In this document: piece by piece, positions 1 to 10,976 of the stretch
Layout: each line of letters starts with the position of its first letter
How positions within the stretch are numbered: the first letter of the stretch is position 1
Source of the DNA: Rhynchosporium graminicola
Taxonomy: Eukaryota > Ascomycota > Leotiomycetes > Helotiales > Ploettnerulaceae
NCBI GenBank assembly: GCA_900074885.1
Contig: FJUW01000012.1
Location: 62,001 to 126,000 of the forward strand
Direction of reading: 5' to 3'
Length of the DNA: 64,000 nucleotides
Program-made: the position numbers and the translations under genes
Notes under the pieces: generated by a model
Told to the model about the DNA's origin: nothing
Databases searched by the model: none
Seen by the model: only the letters and a program-made list of their open reading frames with translations

Positions 1-2247
1 CTCCAACCAGTCCTTCTTCAGAGAGGCAGGATGCGTCCCCAAAGTCTCTTGGTTACTGAAAGATGCTGGCAAAGTCAGCGGCGAAGATGACATCGCTGAA
101 TGGGCGAAGACCCAAAGAAATCGGAACATATATGCATTGCTGGCAGTTTTGAGGCTGTTTCTGGTCACTGGTGGAGTGGGGACACAGACAAATCAGGCTT
201 CTTTCTGGCAGCATGGTGTATTGGATCAGGTTCTTCACCTGGCTTTCAGCCGCTCAACAGAGATGCAAATAAAAGCAGAGGTATGCCAAGCAATGTGTTT
301 CATTCCTGTGTTCATAGTTGTTAACTTTTGAAAAGGCTTTGACAACTTGTGCTGATCTCATTCGAGGCAACCCTGCACTGCAAGAGGGCTTCTCACAGTT
401 CAAAGTTACCTCGGTCCTCGATGAGCCTTCCGATGACGGGAAGAAAATTGGCTCGTCGGACGGAATACCTCAGGTTTATGTCATTGATGGGCTCTTGGAC
501 TTGACACTAAGTGTGCCTTTGATGAGTGCTTTCGATTCTAGACTTGCAGCATGCGAATGCATCAAGTCATACTTTTTCAACCACCCTGTGATCCGAAAGC
601 ATTTTCTCCATCGCGCGATCGATGGTCATACTGCGGGAGCTGATGAGACCGCCAATGTAATAACCACTCTTCTGCAGCCCTTGGATAGCCAAGCGTCGAG
701 TGATCCATATCGGTACTGGTTCGCAGCGGTCATCTTATTTCACCTCGTCTACGAGGACGCAAATGCCAAGAGCCTTGTGATGAGCATTACTGAAGGAGAT
801 GCAGCTCAAGGAGAAGAAGTGGTCACCTGCCTTCAGACGCTCACTGGAAATCTCGTGGTTGGAATACAGAGAAATCTGGACGAGCGAGTATTGGTTGCTT
901 ACCTGATGCTTTTGTGCGGATGGCTGTTCGAGGATCCCGACGGAGTCAATGATTTCCTCGGCGAAGGAAGTAACCTCCAAAGTCTGGTCCAAGGTGTATC
1001 TAGTAGCGCGGGAGATGGTGTCATGGTTCAGGGCTTGTGTGCTATATTGCTTGGAATAGTATACGACTTTTCGACCAAGGACTCGCCCGTCGCTAGAGCT
1101 ACAATACATCCAATCATTGCTTCACAGATGGGCCGAGAGAAATACATTGACCGGCTGACGAAACTGAGAGCCTATCCCCTCTTTCGCGACTTCGAAGTAT
1201 TGCCACAGAGGCTCAGTTCGGCCCAACCTGGTGGCCTCCCAGAGGTATTTTTTGACACCACATTTGTTGATTTTATCAAGGACAACTTCAGTCGCTTACT
1301 ACGTGTGATCGACCGAGATCCTGGAATGGAGATACCTGTCGTTGCCAATGGTGTACAGAAGGGAATTTCTCGTGAGATGGTTGACTCGTTGCGGTCGCAG
1401 CTAGACGAAAAGGAAAAGGCGCTGCAGAAGGCGCAAGAAGAAGTCGTATCTCTGGGTAGGCAACTGGGGCAAGAACAAGCCGATCACCGCAGGGACAAGG
1501 AATTGTCTTGTGTTGAAATGGCAAGGATCAAGAATGTTAATGATGCCTTGCAACGGCACCACGATAATGATGTAAAGTATGACAGCCGTATCCATTTGAA
1601 ATTTTGGAAAGTTGACCAAGTATAGGAGATTACAAGCAGAGCAACGACAGCTCATTCAAGACCACCAGCAACACCTTGAGAATGTGCAGAAGGCGTCTGA
1701 TGCGACTTCTCAGGACCACCAACGACAGCTTGAGCATGTGCAAAAGGCCTCTGAAACAAACGCTGATAGAATACGGAAACGAACCGAAGCAGAAATCGCA
1801 GATCTCCAAGCCAAAATCAGCAAGTTAGAAGCAGATTTGACCAAGGCAAATATTTCCATAGACCACACCACTAGGTTCATTTCTGACATACTCCAGGCAA
1901 ACAAAGACCATATACAAGACCTTCAGACCGCCCACCTCGAGTACCAATCAAATAGTACAGAGCAAGTAGCACGTTTGCAGCGAGCTGAGGAGAAAGCAAA
2001 AGACTTGGAAGCTAGAGCTGATTCTGCCACGGAAAGTGCCAAGAAGGTCGCAGCCTCTCTTGCTGAGAAAGAGCAGGAAAAGCAAGCAGTACAAAGTGAA
2101 TTGGATGACTTGTTGATGGTATTTGGTGATATGGAGGACAAGGTCAAACAGTACAGAGATCGACTGAAAGCTCTTGGAGAGAGTGTGTCGGATGGAGAAG
2201 ACGAGGATGACGCAGACGAAGATGAAGACGATGCAGGGGTAGATTGA
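1..2247 (+). CDS. USO1: Uso1/p115 vesicle-tethering protein, 5' partial
   Basis: General vesicle transport factor that tethers ER-derived vesicles to the Golgi together with Rab1/Ypt1. About 713 C-terminal residues are present, from exons 2-280, 336-1576 and 1626-2247; the start lies left of the window. The first two exons encode the armadillo-like p115 head (SNQSFFREAG near the left edge, then ALTTCADLIRGN and the head's second half to about position 1350). After this comes a long coiled coil rich in E, K and Q, and the protein ends in the acidic tail typical of p115 (DGEDEDDADEDEDD). Intron 281-335 has a GTTAAC branch site. Intron 1577-1625 is inferred from the frame change and gives a smooth coiled-coil junction (NDVKRLQAEQRQL). 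A short duplication inside the coiled coil is listed separately. Family identity is confident; the second splice site is slightly less so. Confidence 0.92.
1660..1767 (+). repeat. 54-nt tandem duplication inside USO1 coiled coil
   Basis: Two adjacent 54-nt units (1660-1713 and 1714-1767) encode near-identical 18-residue blocks that both follow the pattern DHQxxLExVQKAS. The unit length keeps the frame. It extends the coiled coil without disrupting it. Confidence 0.8.
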
Positions 2248-2878
2248 GGGAGTAGCCCGGGTTTAAATCATGTGCGCACAAGACATAGCTTGGCGTATAA
2301 AATACATACAAGACCAGTCCGCTTGAAGGGCCAATATGAGTAGAGGTACTGACCATGTAGCAAACTGTATCCAGCTGTCCTGAGCCACTGGTTGCGCTGA
2401 GACGAATAGCTAAGAACTGGTGGCAGGACATGAAGAAGACTAAGGTATCTTTAGGTCGTTAGAGTTTTGCAAGACGGACAATCATGGAAACAGACTCGGC
2501 AACTCTTATCTACTTGATATGATTTAGCGAACATTTGTAAGCTACTATTGCTTGAATATCAGTGCTTCAGAAGTTGATCTTATCTCACGTGCTGCCGGAT
2601 ACATTGAACTCAGCTCACATTCTGTCACAAGGCTGAGCCAAGAATTCGATTCGCTTGTTGCACTGGCAGGCCCCACTTAGAAATTTGGAGCCACCGCGGG
2701 GTACCTGCCTACATTAACAACTCCCGCCAACTTCCAGATACGCCTGATACTCCTGCAATCTTCAAAGCTGCTCCGATTTCTGCTGCAGACTTGAGGCAGA
2801 CTAGGAAGCACATACGGTGCACCTCGGTGTCTTGGGCATCCTTTCAAAGCTCCATTTCCATATCCATCAACCGCCAAA
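2248..2878. other. Intergenic: USO1 3' end and ILS1 promoter
   Basis: No gene seen. A TATAAAATA-like stretch lies near 2297, and GATCTTATCTCACGTG near 2576-2591 joins a GATA site to a CACGTG E-box about 290 bases before the ILS1 start. The same combination appears as a full palindrome at 38614-38637. Confidence 0.6.
2576..2591. promoter_or_regulatory. GATA site fused to CACGTG E-box
   Basis: The bases read GATCTTATCTCACGTG. TTATC is the complement of a GATA-factor site, and CACGTG is the core bound by bHLH proteins of the Cbf1/USF type. Function is inferred from the motif only. Confidence 0.45.
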
Positions 2879-5800
2879 ATGAGTATTGACTTTCCAAAGG
2901 AGGAGGAAATTGTCCTTCAGCGTTGGAAAGAGATCGATGCTTTCCAGCGGCAACTGGAGCTCTCCAGGAACCGCCCCTCGTACACTTTCTACGATGGACC
3001 CCCATTCGCCACGTAGGTTAAAATGCATTTTTGGCGCATCGTTGCGCATGATGGCGGGGTAATTCTTGAGAGCACGAGTGCTGACATCTTCCAGCGGACT
3101 GCCTCATTACGGCCATCTTTTGGCTTCCACGATCAAAGACATTATCCCCAGGTATTGGTCGATGAAAGGATATCATGTGGAGAGACGTTTTGGATGGGAT
3201 ACCCACGGCCTTCCGATTGAGCACGAAATCGACAAGAAGCTTGGAATTACTGGCAAGGCTGCAGTCATGGAGCTGGGGTTGGAGAAGTATAACGCGGAGT
3301 GCAGAGCCATTGTCATGAGATTTTCAGCAGAATGGAGGACAACCATCGACAGACTTGGGCGGTGGATTGATTTCGATAATGACTACAAGGCAAGTACTTC
3401 CACAAAAATTGAGAATTGGCACTTGGAAGTTGACAAGAAATCAGACAATGGATCCAAAGTTTATGGAATCGGAGTGGTGGGTATTCAAGACCATCTTCGA
3501 AAAGGGTGCTGTTTACCAAGGCTATCGAGTCATGCCATATTCCACCGCTCTCACCACGGCACTTTCGAACTTTGAGGCAAATCAAAACTACCAGGAGATC
3601 ACCGATCCTGCAGTTGTGGTCTCGTTTCCCCTTCTTGATGATCCGAACACATGCCTCCTTGCCTGGACAACTACTCCGTGGACTCTACCCTCTCATACAG
3701 CTCTTGCCGCACATCCAGACTTCGAGTACGTCAAGATTCACGATGAGCTGACTGGAAAGAACTTTATTCTGTTGGAGAAGTTGCTTGGTACCCTATACAA
3801 AGACGTCAAGAAGGCCAAGTTTAAGATCGTCGAAAAGATCAAGGGCAGTGCTATGCTGGGTTGGAAGTATGAGCCATTATTCGACTACTTTTACGATGAA
3901 TTCAAGGAGTACGGATTCCGAGTATTTAATGCCACCTATGTTACAGATGACAGCGGTGTTGGTATAGTACATCAAGCGCCAGCATTCGGAGAGGAGGATT
4001 ACAATGTTGCAATGGAGAATGGTGTTATCAGCGAGAAACGTCCACCTCCTAACCCAGTCGACGAGAGAGGCCATTTTACTTCCATAGTACGCGACTTCGC
4101 CAACATGCATGTCAAAGCCGCAGACCGAGCTATCATCAAACATTTAAAGGGAACCGGAAGACTTGTCGTTGATTCGCAGATCCGACATAGTTATCCCATG
4201 TGCCCTCGGTCAGATACACCTTTGATCTATCGAGCTGTGCCATCCTGGTTCATTAGAATCCCGGAGATTATACCTCAAATGTTGAAGAATATCGAGGGAT
4301 CTCACTGGGTGCCTTCGTTTGTCAAGGAGAAGCGGTTTGCCAACTGGATCGGCGGCGCTCGTGATTGGAATGTTTCTCGTAACAGATACTGGGGTACACC
4401 GATCCCTCTTTGGGTCAGTGACGATTTGGAAGAGAAAGTTTGCATCGGAAGCATTGCGGAGTTGAAGGAACTTAGTGGATATCAGGGCGAGTTGACTGAC
4501 CTTCACCGTGACAAGATCGACCACATCACTATTCCGAGCAAAATGGGGAAGGGCACATTACGGCGTATCGAGGAGGTTTTCGATTGTTGGTTCGAGTCAG
4601 GGAGCATGCCGTACGCCAGTCAGCATTATCCATTCGAGAACAAGGACAAGTTTGAGAAGTCATTCCCTGGTGACTTTATTGCGGAAGGCTTGGATCAGAC
4701 TAGAGGTTGGTTTTACACGCTCTTGGTGCTTGGAACTCATTTGTTTGGTGTTTCACCATTCAAGAATTGCGTCGTTAATGGTATCGTGCTGGCCGAAGAT
4801 GGAAAGAAGATGTCAAAGCGATTGAAGAACTACCCTGATCCGTCCATTGTCATGAGCAAGTACGGCTCTGATGCACTTCGTCTTTACCTGATTAACTCAC
4901 CCGTTGTGCGAGCCGAGCCATTGCGCTTCAAGGAGGCCGGAGTGAAGGAGGTTGTCGCCAAGGTTTTGCTGCCGTTCTGGAATAGCTACAAGTTCTTCGA
5001 AGGTCAAGTTGCTCTCTTAAAGAAGATCGAAAACCTAGACTATTGCTTCGATCCCGCTGCGGAGGCTACCAACACCAATGTGATGGATCGATGGATTCTC
5101 GCAAGTTGCCAAAGTCTTCTCAAGTTTGTCAACGAAGAGATGGCAGGTGAGAAGACTTTTTCTCCTGGTACTGTGTTATACTGACTCTCCGCAGGTTATC
5201 GTCTGTACACGGTGGTGCCTCGGCTGCTCGAACTCATTGACAACACGACGAATTGGTATATTCGGTTCAATCGAAAGCGTCTAAAGGGAGAGCTTGGAAT
5301 TGAAGACACTAAGCACGCCCTCAACACCCTCTTCGAAGTCATTTTCACACTCATCAAAGGATTGGCTCCCTTTACTCCATTCATCACAGATACCATTTAC
5401 CAGCGCTTACTTCCTCATATTCCCAAAGATCTACAAGGCGAAGACTCCCGCAGTGTCCACTTCCTGCCATTTCCAGATGTCAGAGAGGAATTGTTCAATG
5501 TGGAAATTGAGCGTCGTGTTGGCCGCATGCAACGTGTAATAGAACTGGCACGAGTTTCGAGAGAACGCCGAACTATCGGTCTCAAGACTCCTTTGAAGAG
5601 CCTGGTTGTCATCCATCCGGATCCAGTATACCTGGAAGATGTTCGCTCTCTTGAAGGCTACATTACTGAAGAGCTAAACATTCAGGAGTTAGTTCTGTCC
5701 TCGGATGAGGCCAAATACAACGTTCAGTATAGCGTGTCCGCTGACTGGCCAGTCCTTGGGAAGAAATTGAAGAAGGATGTACAGAAAGTCAAGAAGGCCT

Positions 5801-6303
5801 TACCAGGATTAACGAGCGACCAGGTGCACCAGTTCGTACTCAAAAAGACTATTGTTGTTGATGGTATCACCCTTGAAGATGGAGATCTTGTGGTCAAGAG
5901 GGGTTTGAAAGATAACGAATCATCGAAGAACTTGGAGACGAACACTGATGACGAAGTCCTCACTATCCTGGACGCGGAGGTTTACGCCGAACTGGCAGAC
6001 CAGGCATTAGCACGAGAGATCATCAACCGCGTTCAACGCCTGAGGAAAAAGGCGGGCCTTCAACCCACTGACGATGTCAAGATGGAATACACGATCTTGT
6101 CCGATCCCGACAATGTCGGTCTCGCGAATGCCTTCCTCAGTCAAGCAAGCGTCATCGAGAAAGCCTTGCGAAGACCTATCGATCACCACGTAAAGACAGA
6201 CGTTGAAGGCACAGTTTCTAATACACCAGAAGCAGGTATCATTTTGGAGGAAGAGCAAGAGATTACAAAAGCCGCATTTCTACTTAGACTCCTGAAGCTA
6301 TGA
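2879..6303 (+). CDS. ILS1: Isoleucyl-tRNA synthetase, cytosolic
   Basis: Class I aminoacyl-tRNA synthetase that charges tRNA-Ile in the cytosol. Exons 2879-3012, 3095-3389, 3445-5146 and 5195-6303 give 1079 residues, the usual size of the eukaryotic enzyme. The HIGH signature appears as PHYGHL at about residues 48-53, and the KMSKR loop is intact at about 598-602 ([14 protein letters not shown]). [17 protein letters not shown] belongs to the CP1 editing domain that removes mischarged valine. The anticodon-binding domain follows ([19 protein letters not shown]). There is no mitochondrial presequence; the protein starts [10 protein letters not shown] with CGCCAAA before the ATG. Intron 2 (3390-3444) is a GC-AG intron with donor AAG|GCAAGT, needed to join DNDYK to TMDPKF. 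The other introns are ordinary GT-AG. Confidence 0.96.
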
Positions 6304-7190
6304 ACGAGAATCCATTCCGACGAACATCAAAGAATGACGGTCCATCTGGAGTTCCCAGCTCAATTATTGTTGATTTCAAGAGGATCTCGAGGAGAAATAT
6401 GGGCCCAAGGTGGCGTCGCAAGACTTGTTGCTCATGTGCAATTTTCAAGGGCGTCATGGTTTCTTTGACGCAGCCTGCACTTTGTGAGCATGAATAAATA
6501 GAAATAGCAAGAGATGTTATAACGCACAATGTAACAATTCTTCAATCGGAGGAACTCAGTGAGACATTTATCCTTATGCACCGAGTTGTAGTCGGCTACA
6601 ACGCATTTGCCGTAGACTGAGGCCTACAAATATCAATATTTGCTGCTTTGATTGAATGCTTAGATTGGATTGGATTTCGTTTACCTCAGCTGTACATTTT
6701 CCAATGGCTTGGGCCAACTTCTCGATGGGCCGCGTGCGAGTGGGCATTTTGAGATATCGAATCGCTATTAGTGTTCTGTGGCACTCATCAAGATCAAGAT
6801 GAAGACGTAAATGCAGATAAGGTAGGTAGGGTAGTGAACCTGGAAAGCCGGCCGGAAGCAGAACAGGACCATACAATCCATGCGCCAAGCCCAAGCCCGA
6901 TAAGGACTAGCTCCATAATCCTTGTCGAGATCGCGAAGCTGTGCTGTGCTGTGGAGGTCACCGAAGCAGACGCGTCCAAGTCAACTGAATGCGAACCAAC
7001 CCTTGCAAGCCTCTCTCTCTGCCCGCTCATAACAACATGAATTCTTGCTCACACCGACTCTCCAATACTCAAACTCCTTGCTGATAAGCTCTGCTAGCCC
7101 CTTCATATCTACGCCGACACTCACATTATGCGACGACCTATAAATAAGCAGAATCCCCATTGGATCTTTTCGCCGAATGCCTTCCGCTAG
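6304..7190. other. Intergenic: ILS1 3' region and SFI1 promoter
   Basis: No coding sequence is supported. An AATAAA-like polyadenylation signal lies near 6494. A TATAAATA box sits at 7139-7146, about 45 bases before the SFI1 ATG. Confidence 0.6.
7139..7146 (+). promoter_or_regulatory. TATA box upstream of SFI1
   Basis: The sequence TATAAATA is seen 45 bases upstream of the chosen SFI1 start. That distance is short, so either the 5' UTR is very short or the element is not used. Confidence 0.4.
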
Positions 7191-10100
7191 ATGCCTCCAC
7201 CAGAGATTCCGCAATCTAATGCCGGACACACCCATACAGAGCCTGCGGAACCCTACTATAGCAATGAAGGTTGGAAAACTTTCCGAATTTGCGGTTGCAT
7301 CTAACCGTGATACCAGATATTGCCATCTTACATGATGTCGTCGTCCTGGCGCAAGAGATCTATCCTAGGCTGCCAGAGCGCGAAAGGCTGTCCACTAACG
7401 CGTTATTCGGCGCGTACTACGAGTTACTTCCAAAACTGGGAATCGACACTGACCATGATAATCGATATGCTCGAGTTTTATTCAAGATCGGAGGCCAACG
7501 GGGCCCGGCGACTCTGTACGAGAAATTCGAGGCGGTACTGGCAAGGATGGGCATTGAGATCGAATTTGACCATGAAAATTACAAGGACGGCGAGGAACAT
7601 AGGCAACCAGAAAACTCGGAGGCTAGACATAGAAGCGGTGTCATCAGCAGTAGGTCGTCTACGGCAGAAGGCAAGCAGTCACACCAGAAGCACAGGCGCA
7701 ACTCAGAAAGCTCAGCTTGGGATTTGGGAACTGACCTCAAATCGCAACCCACGACACGGCGCAACTCCTTTTCCACGATTGGCAAGGATCATTCGAGAGT
7801 CATTGTCAAGAAAGAAACCTTCCAGCGGGCGCAAATTATCCCACTTCCCGGTCGAGAGAAAGACGCCCACACCTCTACTTCAAAGAAGGAGGATACGAAT
7901 CGGAATGTTGGAGCCTGGCTGAGTTCGAAACCCGAGAAGCGGCGCAAAGCTCGCGGCAGATCTATTTCAACACATGGAAGTATTCGAGTTAGGCGGCAAT
8001 CAACATCAAGGAACCACGAAGGACAGTATCCTCAAACAACAACGCCGTCAGTCCCAGCATCAGATTATGACCTCACGAATAGCTCAATTACTGCTGCTAC
8101 CTCTACATTTGAGGAAGAGGCTGTGCCGAACTGGACCGAAGTAGTTGTTCATAGGCCCGCACCGAAACCCGAAGACTTGCTCAGAATAAAGGCAACCTTG
8201 TTTTTTCAGGCTCGTCTACATTCTCTGATCAAACAAAAGCTATGGAGCTGGAGGGATAGGGCTCGTGATCTCCAAGAAGACAATTTTGGCCTGGAATTGA
8301 TTGCTATAAATCATAAGCAAGTAGCACTTTCCCGAGCAGCGTTCAACCTGTGGCGCCAGTCACTCCAAGAAAAGCGTAAATCTGCTGAGAAGAAAAGAGT
8401 ATTTGCACAGATTGAGCAGCAATCCGCCGAGTTGAGACAACATGTTATCGCGCAAAGAGCCTTGTATCACTGGTCGGACTATGCCAACTACCATGTAGCC
8501 CGTACTGCTGCTGCAAGAAAGCGTATAGTGAGGACCCGAGTCTTTAATGCTTGGAAGGACATCACGATCGGCAACGAGCTGAAGGTCCGTCACTATGTAC
8601 TCAAAAGGATGTTCGGTGCTTGGAGACGACGATACACGTCTTCGGTAGATGACGGGTCGTTCACGGTCCAGAAGTACGAAGGAAACCTGGCCGAGAAAGT
8701 TTTCAGGCAATGGGTTCGCAAACTGTGGGAGACCAAGGCATTCAATTGGAGAGCGGAAGCAACTAAACGTCAAGCATTATTCCGGTGGATTATTGTTTCA
8801 CACAATCAATGGGAGAGTCGCCATTCCGCCGAAGAAAGACGGCGACAAGATTTAGCATGGAATGCTTGGAAGATCTGGAAAACGAGGACAGAGGTCCAAC
8901 TATGCCACGAGAAAGATGCTATTGCACATTATCACAAATATGTTCTTCGTGGTCCACTCCTAAAGTGGCGCCTGGAAACGAAAATCGTGCCAGCTAAAAT
9001 CAAGGTGCAAACCAAAGTGGCTACTGGAACACTTCGCGATGCTTTCGGTATATGGAGGCACCGTGCTTCCATGGAACGTGAGGCTGCAGGAAGAGACCGA
9101 GTAAAGATACTAGAAGAAGCGTTTACTTTGTGGTGTCATAATTTTCGGTCTAAACTCATGGTTGCGCGGATCGACAAGCGTCTTGCAGCCAGAGCTTTGT
9201 CTACGTTGCATCTGCGTGAGGTTGGGATCTCTATGCAACGGCAACAGCAGCAGAGACAGCTTCATGCCGGCTTTGAGTTTTGGAAGCAAAGGGCAGCGGT
9301 CGCCAGGGCGCGGAGATGCGAGCAGGAAGAAATTGCTCAATCACTCATCACTAGGAAGACGCAAGCCGATGCTTTCCGTACCTGGGCTTTCCGTGCAGGT
9401 TCAAGGAAGCGGTCCGAGATCATAGCTGCCCATTACCATGACCCACGGCTCTTGAAAATCCTCGTTACGAAATGGACTGCACAGGCTCAACACCACAAAG
9501 AACTAGACAGACGCTCACGCGATGCCAACTACTATCTAGTCCTCACGAACGCCATAAAGCGTTGGAAAAATGCTACGGAAATATCTAAGAGAGAAAAACG
9601 GAAATCTGCCTTTGCTCAAGTCAAGAGGACGGTGAAGATGAATCTGATCAGGGGCGTTCTTCAAATTTGGCGAGAGAAGGCACGAAATTTACTGAATCTC
9701 CAAGCGCAAGCTACTGCTGTCAGCGGAAACAAGGCCGTCATTCTTGGAATGGAGCTATTTGATCGTTGGAGGGCCCGTTCCGAAGAACTTGCTGAACTTG
9801 ACATCTTATGGCAGGAGATGACTTTGAGGAAGCATTTTGAAGCGTGGAAGAATCGCTCGAACGCCGTCCAGGCGCTGAAGACGGAAGCAATCTTGACTTA
9901 CCAGGAGCATCGAGAAAGCCGAGCCGTGAAGCAGTGGAGTTTATTGGCACTGAAAGTCAAGGCCCAAGACAACTACGTTGCGAACATACGGGAAAAGAAT
10001 GCGAAGAAGAATTTCAGGAAGATCTTTACGTACTGGCGTCAGAAAGCTCTACAACAAAGGCCGGTGAAAAGGGTAGCGTTTGTGGAGTCGAGTCAACTGG

Positions 10101-10444
10101 GTATGACAACACAAGCCGAGGTCTGGTCTGACTTTGGGGAAGATGTCGATATGGACGACTGGGCGAAAGAACTAGACGATGCCGGGGCAATCTCTACGCC
10201 TATTCCAGGTTATTTGAGCACCCCATCAAAAAGATCACAGAGAGTCATGGCAGTTGCTGCAAGATTCTCAACAACTCCAAAAGCGCCTTTATCTACACCA
10301 TTCGAACGACAATTACGAGCACAGTGGTCTGGAGGTGCTCCATCGGCTCGGAGGCCCTTGGCTCGAAGCACGTTGGGCGTTGATAGAGGCTTTGCGGATA
10401 TCCCTGAGAGCAGTATGAATAATGATCAAGAGCCACGTAATTAA
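7191..10444 (+). CDS. SFI1: Sfi1-type centrin-binding spindle pole body protein
   Basis: Predicted filament protein of the spindle pole body half-bridge that binds centrin (Cdc31) along a long helix and supports pole duplication. Exons 7191-7269 and 7317-10444 give 1068 residues. The start is the ATG at 7191 (MPPPEIPQS), because splicing the 47-nt intron (CTAAC branch at about 7301) joins YYSNE to DIAILHDVVVLAQEIYPRLP, the conserved N-terminal block of the fungal family. A low-complexity basic linker follows. From about residue 310 to 930 there are many degenerate repeats of about 30-35 residues, each with a central aromatic pattern such as AFNLWRQ, VFNAWKD, MFGAWRRR, AFGIWRHR or LFDRWRAR; these are the Sfi1 centrin-binding units. 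The tail has S/T-P sites (STPIPGYLSTPSK) likely to be cyclin-kinase targets. Confidence 0.9.
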
Positions 10445-10976
10445 CTGTATTGGAATGAAGGGACTATTGTCATTATTCGATCGGAGTTTTCCCAGGGGGC
10501 AATTGGATACCTGGATCGTCCAATCGATCATGAGACGAGGGCTTCAGTAGCAAGGAGTTTGGTTCAAATGGAAGGACATGTGAGGCATTTGCAGATAATA
10601 AGCAAAGCCCAGAAAGATCATTCTAGTTTTGAATTTACTGAACTGACGCCCTGTTACGCTGCACCGTGTGCCAAATCAATCTTCCATTGCAGTGAATCTA
10701 GAGGGACCTAAGCAGCCATCATAGAGCCAGCCCATTTAAAGTATTCACTCTTGATCTATTATTGACAATGGGAGATTCCTGTAGATGAAGTTCCGCTCCC
10801 CTGCCAGCCTTGTGGGGCTTAGTGTAGTCAGTCGTAGCCTTGCAGTGTATCATCGAAAACTAGAGCTCTATATCGGCCTCCCTGTTGTGAGAATTATTTT
10901 CAAGACTGACACGTTTTGACAGCTTATTTGAACTTCTGCCTGTGCGAAATGATCAACAGCATATCTGATTGATAGT
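10445..10976. other. Intergenic: SFI1 3' region and RAV1 promoter
   Basis: No gene, repeat or clear promoter box was recognised in this stretch. Confidence 0.5.
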
